From Guadua angustifolia (lineage: Eukaryota > Streptophyta > Magnoliopsida > Poales > Poaceae), in assembly GCA_036346375.1 (NCBI GenBank), contig CM070501.1, positions 54,043,326-54,107,325 on the forward strand: a stretch of 64,000 bases of DNA, given 5' to 3'. Under the pieces are notes generated by a model that was not told the DNA's origin, did not search any database, and saw nothing but the letters and a program-made list of their open reading frames with translations. Shown piece after piece: positions 35,259-47,364 of the stretch. The translations under genes were made by a program, and so were the position numbers. Each line of letters begins with the position of its first letter. The first letter of the stretch is position 1.

Positions 35259-35612
35259 GGGTGCGTTTGATTGGGTGTACAAGGATGAATGGGATATGAT
35301 GGATGGAATGATCTTAGATGAGATGGTATAGGGAAGGTGTTTGGTTGTCTGAATAGAATGATACAATATTTTGTTTGGTTACTTGGATGAAATGATACAG
35401 GATGGTATGAGATGATGTTTGGTTGAAAGGATGAAATTGAATTGAAGGATGAGGTTGGTTTAAGGGATGGTGCGAGTGAATGATCCTGTCCTGAACCAAT
35501 TGGTTCGGCTAAATTTCCCGTACGGGATAGTGCAGCATCTTTTTGAAATATTTCAAGAATCTATACCATCTTATCCTATACCAAATGGTTCCGTTCAGCC
35601 AACCAAATGCAA
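35259..35612. mobile_element. Second MITE, directly abutting the first
   Basis: The left end GGGTGCGTTTGATTGGGTG matches the complement of the right end CAGCCAACCAAATGC imperfectly. The interior is rich in GGATGAAATGATA words. No target duplication is clear on the right. Confidence 0.6.
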
Positions 35613-36668
35613 AGACAAAACTAAATCATGTATGAGACGGTTCGGTTCACCCTCGCTGCAATGCCTGTGCAGCGCCTCTCGAGCGTGGTTTGCGCGGGTC
35701 CGAGAACTAAATCTGCAAAAAAAATCTATTAGGAGCTAATTAAAAAAATTTGCAGGCTAGAACAGTAAAAACCTCACGGATTGCTCGTTGTGTTGCAATC
35801 GTGCGTTTTCTAACGGTAAGCGTCTGTTGCTTCTAGATACGATCAACTCGAATTCGATCGGATATTATTATTTTTATTGTAAACTATATTTTTATCAAAA
35901 TTAGAGTCGGATGGTAATAGTATCAGATACGAATACGGCGTAGATAATATCGGTCACAAATTTGAAACAAATACAAAGCAAAATCGATACGATACCGAAT
36001 ATTTTTTTGCTGGATATTGCGTGAAAACAGATACTGCATAGCAATGATTAACCAACCATATGGTTCAACATACAACATAATTATCACGATTTAACAAGTT
36101 ATTTTATCAAGTAGTCCAATAAAATTGTAAAAGTATCAAATATTCATTTATATTTTGCTAAAAAAACCAAGTATGTAAACAAGTGAAATTATATATTTAC
36201 ATATCAAGCTTTGATGACGACTAGCATCGTTCAACGGGATGGCGAATAAGATGACAACACAAGAGTGTAGCCGTGGAGGAGAGCCTAGAATGGGCTATTT
36301 GACTAGACTCAATTGAAGCTGCTAGACTATGAACTATAAATTTTCGGATATCTCAATTATCTGAAAATATAATCAGAGTATCCCGATCCGACGAATAGCA
36401 ATCTCTCGAATCCAATGCCAAATCTGAAATTGATACCAAATTTGACAACTATTCAACACAATTAGCCAAATTGAGTCGAATACGATCGGTCGGCATACAT
36501 CCTATCCAATTACAGCCAGTTGCTACTCGATTTTGCTGGGGTCTAGACTGGCCCTAGACACGGTGCATGCATGAATGCAATCGAAGTGTAGTATTTTTTA
36601 CGTATTGATCATACACAACAATTTGGCATTGCTCGTTAACTTGGTTTATCTTTTCTTCCTTTTTTTTT
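35613..36668. other. AT-rich DNA, possible hAT noncoding remnant
   Basis: Repeated GATAC/GAATACG/TCGGATA words (35830-36000 and 36340-36500) resemble the noncoding ends of grass hAT elements. No coding sequence found. Confidence 0.35.
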
Positions 36669-37052
36669 GGGTAACGTATCATGTGCACACAGGCCTTCCC
36701 ATGTACACACCGTGCACATCAACTAACAAAAATCATAAAAAAGTCTGAAAAAAATTGTAGATGTACTTCATAGATTGCCCTACCTATGAATGAAATTTCA
36801 AGATCAAATTCATTATATATCGAGAGTTACAAAAAAGAGAAAATTTTGACAAGTTTAAACTCTTTAAACTTGTCAGAATTTTCTCTTTTTTGTAACTCTT
36901 GATATATAATGAATTTGAACCTACAATTTTATATATAGGTAGAGCAATCTATGAAGTACATCTACAATTTTTTTCAGAATTTTTCATGACTTTTGTTAGT
37001 TGGTGTGCATGGTGTGTACACGGGAAGGCCTGTGTGCACAGGATATGTTGCC
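36669..37052. mobile_element. Foldback MITE, 384 bp, near-palindromic
   Basis: The arms are nearly perfect reverse complements along about 190 bp, centred at 36860-36862 (GACAAGTTTAAA, loop CTC, TTTAAACTTGTC). The termini read GGGTAACGTATCATGTGCAC and the complement of GTGCACAGGATATGTTGCC. T-runs of 9 and 8 bases flank the two ends and may be a 8-9 bp target duplication, compatible with a Mutator-type MITE. An open frame inside it (36899-37126) is incidental. Confidence 0.88.
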
Positions 37053-37154
37053 TTTTTTTTGACTCAGCAGATTTGTATACGTGTCTCTTCACCCTTTCTT
37101 GGTTCAGACGTATAGAATACTATTGAGTCTAACTGCGATAAAAATTCGTTTTTT

Positions 37155-39010
37155 ACTCTAAGAGTTCTATACCTATAATAAGTCCTTTATATACATTTTT
37201 AAATATGTATCTGTAGCCCATATGATAGAGCAAGAGACAAGATAGTCTTATTATAAATATGTCCTCACATAGTGATATTTGCCTTCGTACATCCGTGATT
37301 TTTTTAAAAAAGATTTTCCACGTAAAATTCAGATCTTCTGTTCCTATCTTCCTGTTATTTACAACAAGTGGCATCAAAACACACAAGATTTGGTGATTTT
37401 TCCACTACACATACACAAAAGTGTACTAGGGATTCCGCAAATCTTTGCTACATCCACACAAGGCTACAAGAGTTTGTATTATCTTTCTATGTACACACGA
37501 AATTGTACCGACATAATTAGGATTTCTTTTGCATAGTGACTCTAAAGTATGATCTTCCGCTACTACATAAGACAAGGTTTTCTCTATGGTAAGTTAAGAT
37601 ACAGGTTATTCTTGCATAGCTTGCTTTGGATGACGCTTTATTGAGGATTGATAAGATACCCGCTGCATGGCTCCTTGAGGAGAAGCAAAGAAAATATCAT
37701 AAGGTTTTATTTTAGATTCATCATCATCTATCAAATAATATTCTGCTAGAGGTTTTAAAGGAGAAGACCGCTGCTGCATTATGGTTGAAGCTAGAACAAA
37801 TTTGTATGATCAAAGATCTGATTAGTAAGATGTATTTAAAGTAGAAGCTTATTAGCATACGATGGCAGAAGGCAAGGCATTATAGAACCACCTGATAATG
37901 TTCAAAGAAGTATACTCGGATCTTGATTCTACAGAGGTATAATATGAATGTGAAAATTTGGATCTTATTTATATATGCTTGTAGCCTAGTTCATACTCTA
38001 CATTCAAATACTATTCTATATAGCTGAGATACTTTTACACTTAATGAAGTCTATTAAGATTGTATGGGAAGGAAAAGATGAAACTTATGGTTCTGAATGA
38101 AAGTTCAAGTTCACATGCAGAATGCCTAATTGTCTAGGGCAGATAACAGGAAAGGAGTTCAAATAGCGATTCAAGAGGTAAAAGCTCGAGCAGAAATTAC
38201 AAATGAACATCAAAATCAATAGTATGGTACAAGTTTTGCAAGAAGAATGGTTACGGTATATCCCTGCGCTGGAAGTTACGGAAGGAGAGAAGGAATAATA
38301 ACTACAATAATGATCAACAAGAGATGAAGTCAAAGCCACCGTTGTTTCTAATCAAGATTCTAACGGTGATGTTCTCGTTGCCTTTACTAATGATTCCAAA
38401 ACCGGTGATGAGTGGATTATTGATTCAACTTGCCACATGAGTACGAACCCTGAGTGGTTCGTTAACTATGAAGCTACACCAAGTAGATCAGAGTTGATGG
38501 GTGATAATGCACCTTGCAAGATCGTAGACATCGGTTCTATCTAGAGCAAGTTGTTTGATGGTACCATTTGAATTCATGATAACCTAGCTTATATGTTGAT
38601 AAAGCCGGTTCCTATCGCTAAGTGTGAGCTTTGCTCAAACTTAGTTGATATCGCTCACTAATCCTTTAGACTTTCGACACATAAGGTGTTCATGCTAATC
38701 TGTTTCGAGGAGATTCGAATATTTTGCCAACAAGAGGAATTCTCCAACATGAAGAGTGCTGAGTTTGCATGTGATACGAATTTATTTCCTACTCCAATTT
38801 AGAGTTCTACTCCTACACGAAGTCTTTTATGTACCAATTTAGATATGCTTCTATAGTTCATATGACAAAGCAAGAGAAAAGATAAACTCATTTTAAACAT
38901 CTCGTCATACAGTTATATATATCTTCGTACGACTGTGGTTTTTCCTAAAAGAATTTGTCAAGTAAAATTTGTGTCTTTCGCTCCTATTTTTCTGTTCATT
39001 ATTTACAGCA
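37155..39010 (+). mobile_element. Ty1-copia deletion derivative with two LTRs
   Basis: Two diverged LTR copies (about 37155-37366 and 38805-39010) share AGAGTTCTA, TATGAYARAGCAAGAGA and AAGATTTTCCA-type words. After the first comes TGGCATCAAAAC (37369-37380), a primer-binding site of the initiator-Met tRNA type. The internal part holds only gag and the start of protease, so integrase and reverse transcriptase have been lost. The LTRs differ at many positions, which indicates an old insertion. Confidence 0.82.
37615..38560 (+). pseudogene. copia gag and protease-start relic
   Basis: Gag blocks LALDDALLRIDKIPAAWL, EEKQRKYHKVLF and LKEKTAAALWLKLEQICM are recognisable from 37618. A decayed zinc knuckle follows (WYKFCKKNGYGISLRWKL, about 38225-38275). 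DEWIIDSTCHMSTNPEWF (38409-38462) corresponds to the region before the copia protease. Stops and frame changes are frequent. Confidence 0.8.
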
Positions 39011-40495
39011 TATACAATTTAACAATAAGATGTGGATAGAGATCGCAAAGGGCATCATAGAACAAGATTCGAGTGACATGTGATCAATCTAATATCATTA
39101 CTATAATAATATAGGGCAACGACAGAACAGTATATGTTCGGATCGATCCGAACGGTATAGCATTCCCTCGTCCATCTCGACTCCGGATGCTCTTCCCTCT
39201 TTACTCCTCCCTCTTCTTCCTCCTTCCTCTTTCTCACCTCCGTTGTCTCCCTCCTCTGTTGCCGCTGATGCCACACTAGTTGCAGCTTCGCACGCCTCCC
39301 CCCCCCTGGGTCGTCGCCCTTCACCCGCCGTCACCCACCATTGGGTCACCATTGCTCTAGCCTTCCTCTACAACCAGGAGGCACAGTGAACCTGTCGACT
39401 GTGGTGACGCCATCCTTAACAGCCATCAACACGTAAAGCGAGAGTGAGTGAGAGTAGGAATGAGCGAGAGAGAAGATTCCGAGAAAGCTCTAGGACCAAG
39501 TTTCAATAAGTTTCCAACCCAAAATTTTCAAGAAGTTTTAATAAGTTTCAGCAAGTTTCATCGAATTTCAACCCAAAGTTTCAAGAAGTTTCAATCCAAA
39601 AGTATTAAGAAGTTTTAGCAACTTCCAATATGTTTAGTTAAGTTTCAACATGTTTCATCAAAGTTCGTCAAAACAAAACAAAAAAGAAAAAAAATCCTCG
39701 GTATGCTCACCTGCAGTTGCCACCCTTGCCACTTGTCAGTACCACCACCTCTTCCCACTTGCCAAGAGGATGAAGCTAGAGCTCGATGTCGCCCATGGCG
39801 CATGCGACAGTGAAGTGGAGCCACGAGGCAACATAGGGTCACAGCATCTAGCAGATCTTGTTGCCAATGACAAGGAAGACAACCAGATCCGATGGATCCT
39901 ATCGTCGACATCCTCCTCTAGCCATGCTTGCCATGTGCTTGGGCTCTGAGCTGCATTCACTCTAGCCTACATATTGTGCTCGCTATTCACTTATGCCACT
40001 CTAGCCTACATAGCATGCTCGCTATTCACTTAGGCCACACCACCACTAGGCACACACTTGTCGGTGACCCACCCAATGTACTCGGCGGTGCCCCTACCCT
40101 TCATTTCCTACTAGCTTGGCTCGGACATGGAGAGAGAGAGAGAGGACAACTGAAATGGTCTTGTGCAAAGGAATGGATAAGGTTGACACGGGGCTAGATG
40201 GATAAGATATTTTGTGGCTGAGGATCAAATCAAACCAATGTAAGTTGTGTCGTGCTATTGAATTTGGTTGGACGGTGAAGATGTATCCTATCGAGATAAG
40301 ATCTGGCAAATATGTTTCCTAACTTTTCTGAATAATATAGAGTAACTAGAGTAGCCAAGGTCACCAACCCAACTCTGAACTCATCATTGCAAATATTATA
40401 GCTGAATAAAATGAGACTCGTGACTAAATTATTTTAGTATTTGAATTGAATTGCCCACAGTGACGCCAATGATTGGAAGTTGACAATGGTTCTAG
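39011..40495. other. Intergenic DNA
   Basis: No gene supported. Contains repeated AAGTTTCAA/AAGAAGTTT words at 39495-39655, a TAGCCTACAT-type short duplication at 39961-40035 and a GA tract near 40130. Confidence 0.4.
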
Positions 40496-41740
40496 TGTGT
40501 CAATGTGAGGCAAGGTTTACAAAATCGTCAATAATCGACCGAAAACCAAGATAATTAACCATATCGAGCCGGTATGGTTTTTGAAACCGGTCGGTAAATC
40601 TATCCAATTCAAATTCAAAAAAATTGGAAAATTTAAAAGAAAAAGTCCTACATTTCCATAAAATTAGTATTAATAGTTTTGTGACGTCTGACATCAAAAT
40701 GATTTGAGTAACCAAATTTGTTAGACATTTTTGATGCAAAATCGAATTTACATAGTTGAAAAGAGGCAAAAAAATAGAAGGAAAAACGGTAACGGGCATA
40801 GCCCAAATCCATTTGGCCCAATAGCCCGATCCGGCCCACTTAAAAACCACATGGTATACTACCTGTTCCATGGAGCTTCAAACACAATCATTGTTCTTCT
40901 GACACTCCACTCGCTCAGCTCTCCCAGTCGCCATTGTCGTCGTCTAGATCTGCCTGTCGTCGGCCATTGTATCGCCGTCCGAAGCTCGATAATAGACCGA
41001 TAAGTGCCGATAATCACTACCCTCCCACCGAAAATCAACCAAACCTGGGAATAGACGGGCTGTGTCGATTTTCGACCGAAATCGATCGGTAATCATCTTA
41101 AATCGATCGATATTCGAAGTAAATTGAGCGATAATCAATGCATATTGTCGATTTGATGTTAGATTATGTTATTAGTATTTGCATTTTTTGATTTGGTTCT
41201 GTGATTGCAGCCATACTCAGTATATTCTTGTGTATTGTTGTTAGGGTCTTGCGTAATGTCGATTTTCGGTTAATGGCAGTAATAAACATGTCAATTTTCT
41301 AGGGTTGAATAATGTCGATTTTCGGTAGATGCATATATAGATGAATGGGTAGATGCATGTATAGATGAATTGGTAGATGCATGTATAGATTAATGCATGA
41401 TATTGCAGGAATACTAGATGATAATTTAGGCAAGGAATGTGGGAGTTTTTATTGCTAGCATTCACTGATGTAATGCCTTTTACAAGTTCTTAGCATGCAC
41501 ATACATTAATTTGATGTTTTGTATCAGGATCCAGTGATGTAATACCTATTATTGCTAGTATACACATATAGTTGTTAGCATGAACATATGTAATGCCTTT
41601 TATTACTAGCACATACATATAGTGCTTAGCATTCACTAATGTAGCCTTTCATTACTAGCATATACATATAGTTTTAGCAAGAACTCACAATAATGTGATG
41701 TTTTGTACTAGTTCACTTCTTATTATTTTGTATTAGCAGA
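40496..41740 (+). other. Likely 5' noncoding part of a hAT element
   Basis: Repeated ACCGATAA/ATCGACCGA words and AT-rich DNA lead into the BED-finger coding remnant at 41742. The inner boundary of the element was not found. Confidence 0.4.
41325..41396 (+). repeat. 22-23-bp minisatellite, three units
   Basis: Three copies of GTAGATGCATGTATAGATGA with small changes. Confidence 0.85.
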
Positions 41741-41741
41741 T

Positions 41742-42180
41742 GGCAAACCAGGATGACGTTGTGTGGGAGCGCGGCGACAAGATGGGGACCAGATTTCTAT
41801 GCAAAAACTGTCACCAAGAGAAGAAAGGAGATGGTGCAACCTGACTGAAACACCACATGGTAGGACGTGGTACGAATGTCGTCCATTACAGTCAAGTTCC
41901 TAAGTAGGTTCGCGAGTACTTTCAGCACGACTTAGATAGGACGAAGGATAAGAAGGGAATCAAAGACGAGAGGTTCAGAAAGGAAGCAGCCGTTGCAGAT
42001 TCCCGGCCAAGAAGAAGTTCATATGCAGAGTACACAGGTGATGTTGATAAGGAGGAGCAAGTGAGCAACTCCAACATACCATGGCTGTCTTTAGGACGGA
42101 AGCAGAATTTATCAGTTGGTAAGGTGGTAGGTATGAGCAAGGTGATGGTAATGGCACCTCCAGGGGGCTAGAGGAGGGTG
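41742..42180 (+). pseudogene. hAT transposase N-terminus with BED zinc finger
   Basis: MANQDDVVWERGDKMGTRFL is followed by CKNCHQEKKGDGAT, a stop where Arg is expected, then LKHHMVGRGTNVVHYSQVP. This is the CxxC...H...H BED finger found at the start of many plant hAT transposases. The frame continues to about 42170 with two further stops. The matching C-terminal part lies at 45520-46000, separated by the tandem-repeat block, so one transposase gene appears to have been split. Confidence 0.82.
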
Positions 42181-42404
42181 AGGCGGTGTGTTTACTATCA
42201 AGCTTGGACTGGTGTTGTTAACTTTGTGGAACTGTTGCATGCCTTCTCTCATTTCACTGATCAAGACAGGGTGCCTGTGTTGAGCGATGTGCTACTACGG
42301 TACAACATAATACGACAATAATATAATAGCTTGTTCCATGACTCTTCAGCTACATTAGGGAAACTAGCCATGTGCCCGTGTGATGCAATGGAAACTCAAT
42401 TTGT

Positions 42405-43784
42405 GATAAAAAATTTATTTGCAAAGAGTACTAACCTTATCTGAATAATAATGTTCACTCTGAATATACAATGGTTAAATGTTTAAATCAATTCATCGAA
42501 GCATACAAATTCCAAGCACCTGTTTACAAACTCGAGTTTAAAATTATCTTTAATTTCACAAACTTAAATAATAACATCACAACACTTGGGATTGTAAATT
42601 TATAACGCCATAATTGAAGATCGATCGATCGACCTAAAGAGGCATCACCTGTTGCCTCATAGGCGCAAAGGCATTTAAGAGGTAGGTGTCATCCGTATGT
42701 GGCTACCACCATCAACGGCGTGCGTGGCTCGTACGCCTTGCCCCGTCCATACCATAGCCCTACCCCATCAACCAACTCCACTGCCTCCTCGCCCTCCGCA
42801 AGTGCCTCCCTCAACCTATTGACATCATCCACCGCACGCGAGCTTTAGCAGCGCCGCCAACCTATCTCACTGCCCACCACCGGCGACCTACCCTTGCGTC
42901 GCATCGACGAGATCAAAAAAGTCGCCCATTACCTCCGCTCAACGAATAAGCTCAACACATCTGCAGGACAGGCAAGAAGCGGTGGGGTTATATAGATTCA
43001 GTAATCGATGAGATATCTATGAAATCCAGATTAAGAAATTGTCGAATAAGAAAGCCAACAAAAGAGAAAGAGACGAGAAGAGACCCAACTCTATGAATAG
43101 GAGCTCTGCTTCATTCGGAAGGGAATCAATCAATCCAATCCAAAAGGCACCATGAGCAATCACCGCCGATCCAAATGCTAGATCAATAGGAGAAAGGAAA
43201 GCAATAAATGAGTCATGCATATTCATTTACCTCCTGCGACGAGATGATCTAATCCAATCTACCAGGGTAGCCACTGCCCTCTTCACACTCAGCCACGCGG
43301 ATGCGCACACATGTTGGGGTGAGGGTGGAGAACGAGCGTACCACCACCAACTCCTAATTAGAATTAGTATAGATAGATAGAGATAACAAACTTATCTAGT
43401 CGCATCATGCATAGCCGTGCATATGCTGCTGGTCGGCCGGAATCAAGTCCATACGTGATTAGATAAAAAGAAAAAGATGATCTTATCTACACATGCAAGT
43501 AAATATTTAATGAAAAGGATGCATATGGCAACTCAAAGGCACGTGGTAACTCGAAGTTGTATGTGTACAATATATGAAAAAAGAATTGGCCGTGCAGTAT
43601 TTGGAAATAGAATCGGCTAATTGAGATAAGAGTCTGATATGCCGCAGATCATACATGCATACATATCCAATCGAATTAAAACTTTCTCTGTTCACCAATG
43701 TACAGAAGATTGGAACAATGATGGTTTTAAGGGAGGGGAGAACAAACCACCGCCACCAACTCATAATTAAAAGTAGTAGAGAAA
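42405..43784. repeat. Tandem duplication unit 1 (about 1.38 kb)
   Basis: Starts near AAAATTTATTTGCAAAGAG and includes GATCGATCGATCGACC, a GC-rich coding-like patch (42650-42960) and ATGCATATGGCAACTCAAAG near the end. It is repeated by 43785-45121 with roughly 90% identity by eye. The GC-rich patch could be a captured gene piece, because CRRIDEI-KVA-YLR reads in both copies, but I do not recognise it. Confidence 0.8.
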
Positions 43785-45121
43785 AATTTATCTGCAAAGA
43801 ACACTAACCTTATCTGAATAATAATGTTCACTTTGAATGTATAATGGTTAAATGTTTAAATTAATTCATCGAAGCATACAAATTCCAAGCACCTATTTAC
43901 AAACTCGAGCTTAACATTAGCTTTAATTTCACAACTTAAATAATAACATCACAACACTTGGGATTGTAAATTTGTAACACCATAATTTAAGATCGATCGA
44001 TCGACCGAAAGAGGCATCACCTGCTGCTCCATGGGCGCAAAGGCATTGAAGAGATAGGCGTCATCCAGATGTGGCTACCACCATCAGCGGCGTACGTGGC
44101 TCGTACGCCTTACTCCGGCCATACCATAGCCCCACCCCCATCAACCAGGTCCACCGCCTCCTCGCCTCACGCCGTGAGTGCCTCCCTCAACCTATTGACA
44201 TCATCCACCGCGCGCGAGCTCCAGTAGCGCCGCCAGCCTATCTCGCCGCCCACCACCGGCGACTTGCCCCTACGTCGTATCGACGAGATCAGGAAGGTCA
44301 CCTATTACCTCCACTCAATGGATAAGCTCAACAAATCTGCAGGAGAGGTAAGAAGCAGTGGGGTTATATAGATTCAACAATCGAGGAGATGTCTATGGAA
44401 TCCAGATTAAGAAATCGTCGAATAAGGAAGCCAACAAAAAAGAAAGAGGTGAGAAGAGACCCAACTCTATGAATCGGAGCTTTACTTCCTTACCAAGAGC
44501 AATCACCGCCGATTTGAATGCTAGATCAATGGGAGAAAGGAAAGCAATAAATGAGTAATGCATATTCATTTACTTCCCGCGATGGGATGATCCAATCCAA
44601 TCTAATGGGGTGACCACTGCCCTCTTCCCACTCAGTCACGCGAGTGCGCATACGTGTCGGGCTGAGGGTGGAGAACGGACGTACCGCAACTAACTCCTAA
44701 TTAGAATTAGTATAGATAGAGATAACAAACTTATATAATCGCATCATGCATAGCCGTGTGCATGTTGCTGGCCAGCCGGAATCAAGTCCATACGTGATTA
44801 GATAACAAGAAAAGATGATCTTACCTACACATGCAAATAAATATTTAATGAAAAGGATGCATATGGCAACTCAAAGGCACATAGTAACTCAAAAGTTGTA
44901 TGCTTATAGTATATGTAAAAAGAATCAGCCGTGCAGTATTTGGAAATAGAATCGGCTAATTGAGATAAGAGTCTGATACACCACAAATCACGCATACATG
45001 CATATCCAACCGAATTAAAATTTTCTCCGTTCGCTAATATATAGAAGATCAGGACAATGACGGTTTTAGGAGAGGGGAGAACGGACGACCACCACCAACT
45101 CATAATTAGAAGTAGTAGAGA
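43785..45121. repeat. Tandem duplication unit 2 (about 1.34 kb)
   Basis: Direct copy of 42405-43784, with indels of up to about 20 bp. Both units contain an internal near-repeat ending in CCACCAACTCNTAATTAGAA. Confidence 0.8.
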
Positions 45122-45519
45122 TATATGGACATCGTGGACCCATGAATGGGTGAACTAATGTGGGATACATAAACACCGGTGATTCATACTTCTGTTGAAC
45201 ATAATATCCTGTTCTTCCACATGCATTACATACTTCTACTGACATGTTTCCTCGACTTTGTATAGCCGCTGCCTTGAACCCCTAGACACATTACGCGCAC
45301 GGCACAACCCACACCTTTTTACCAGATCTCTGGGATGCTTTTCAAACACTTGCTGATGATACTGATAACGCCGTGACGCTCTTCACGAGGCCGACTTGCA
45401 CAAAAGAAGGGCTTGAACGTTCATGAGTGCTCTAGCTGAGAGGATGACACATAATTCCAAAACAACCCCTAGCATTTTTCTTATGTCATCTTAAATGTAA
45501 TGTCACTCTCGTATTTTCA
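45122..45519. other. Unassigned DNA before the hAT C-terminal relic
   Basis: No recognised coding sequence. It may belong to the hAT element. Confidence 0.3.
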
Positions 45520-46000
45520 CCTACACATCCAAGCTTCAGAAGTTTGCTCAACGAATCATTTCACATTACACTTCTAGTGGATGCGAAGACAATTGCAGCA
45601 TGTTCATGTTCATCCACACTAAAGTCTGTAACCGTTTATCCTATAAGAAGCTCTATAAGTTGATGTATGTTAACTACAATGTGCGACTTAGAATTCAAAC
45701 TAAAGAAAATCAAAGATCCACAGCGACTTAGAATTCAAACTAAAGAAAGTTAAAGATCCACAGCTGAAAATGATCCATCCTAACATCTTATGGAGTTTAC
45801 ATTGTGCAACGCTAAATATCCAATCTTACAGTGGATGAAGAAAGGAAGATCCAATACTGACCCTTTATTTGATGAGGATGACACTGAGTGGATGCTTGCA
45901 GCCCAGTATTCTTTCACAATGCAACAGAGTCAACCGAGTTTGTCACAAAGTGTGATGGGAGGAGGTGTCACTCTCAGAATTTTGGACAAATTTCGCATGA
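45520..46000 (+). pseudogene. hAT transposase C-terminal part
   Basis: One frame gives LQKFAQRIISHYTSSGCEDN, then IHTKVCNRLSYKKLYKLMYVNYNVRLR, here split as IHTKVCNRLSYKKLY and KLMYVNYNVRL. Later come GRSNTDPLFDEDDTEWMLA and an acidic tail. The HTKxxNRL and YVxYNxRL blocks are typical of plant hAT transposases. A short internal duplication (GCGACTTAGAATTCAAACTAA twice, 45684 and 45723) disrupts it. Confidence 0.85.
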
Positions 46001-47364
46001 AATACAAAAATCAACATTCAAATCTGATTTTTTTTTCAACCGAGATTTGCAAGATTTCACCAAGAAATATCGAAATTTTGCTAAGAAATGACGAGATTTG
46101 GTAAAATTGAACCGAGCGAAAAATGGTGCAAAATACGTTGAAAATTTTTGAAATGTTTTAAAGATGGTCCTAAATCATCTCTAATGTTCTCATAAAAAAT
46201 TTAGACGATGATCAAGCATGAGAAATTTTCAAAAATTCGATCGTATTCTTTGTCGGATAAAATCTCGATCAGTAAATTTGAACTTTATGAGCATCAATAA
46301 TGTTTCTATAAAATTTTCAAAAATTTTGAAATGTTTTAAAGATGGTCCCGAACCATCCCTAATGTTCTCATAAAAAATTCAGACGATGATCAAGTATGAG
46401 GAATTTTCAAAATTCGCAGCGATACTCGTCTCCGATAAAAGTATGATGATTAATACATAGATTTGCTTGAGCAACTAAAAAAGGTTTAAAATTTTTTAAA
46501 CTTTTACAGAAGGGTTCTAAGGAAATGATTAAACTCTCATAAAAATTTTGAATCATGATCACACTCCAGCAAATTTAAAAATAGTACTGTACCATTTATG
46601 TTCCTTGTGTTTTTTATTTTTGAAAGATAACAAATAAAGTTCAATGCATCCATAGATTTAATTGAGCAAACAAAAAAGTTTAAAAATTTTAAAAATTTTA
46701 GAGAAGGGTTTTGAGGCAATGCTTAAGCTCTCATAAAAATCTTAGATCATGATCACACTCGAGCAAATTTATAAAATTCTGACAAGATTACTGTCTTATT
46801 TATGTTTATTTTGTTTTTTATTTTTTTAAAGATAACAAATGAAGTTCAATTCTTTTAGAAAAATTCTACATGATCCTACACTGCTAAAGATAGTACCATA
46901 AATTTTTGAGAGCATGATTAATCTTGTACAATTTTATAAAAATTTGATGGTGTTTCTGCCAAAATTAAAAAACATCTCAAAAAATCGGTTTTTAAACAAA
47001 TTATTATGGAAGATGACTTTCTTGAGGGTTATTGGGCCAAATTGGGTCAAATAACCCAAAATTTTAGTGAGATTTGGCAAAATCTCGCAGAAATTTCTAA
47101 AATTATTGCAGCAATTTGAATTGTTTTCATTTTTTTTATCTGGCCGAGATTTCATATCTCATTCCCGGACGAAATCCAAGATCCCACCGAGATCTCGCGA
47201 AATTTTTTACCAAGATTTCATTCCATGGTGTGAGGAGACCCTAAAAGATAAGACTTGAACCAAGCTGGAGGCTTGGAAACTTCATTTAATCCATGATTTT
47301 TCCTAACTGATATGGTAACTACAATTTCAGAAATCAGTATCGGAACTGATAAAACGTCCAGTAA
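46001..47364. repeat. AT-rich hAT-associated tandem repeats
   Basis: Modules of about 180 bp (AATGTTTTAAAGATGG at 46154 and 46331) and about 200 bp (CTCTCATAAAAAT at 46530 and 46731) repeat in direct order. Words such as GATAACAAATGAAGTTCAA and GAGCATGATT are shared with the foldback at 9462-10022. The end (47060-47230) has alternating GAGATTT/AAATCTC words. No coding. Confidence 0.65.

Noticed and set aside
36899..37126. 75-codon frame
   Set aside because: Lies mostly inside one arm of the foldback MITE; coding is incidental.
43017..43226. Hydrophobic minus-strand frame considered as an organellar insertion
   Set aside because: I could not match it to any plastid or mitochondrial gene, and its partner in unit 2 is frame-broken.
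46140..46960. Possible CRISPR-like or satellite array
   Set aside because: Repeats are 180-200 bp, degenerate and AT-rich, with no spacer pattern; this is eukaryotic transposon sequence.
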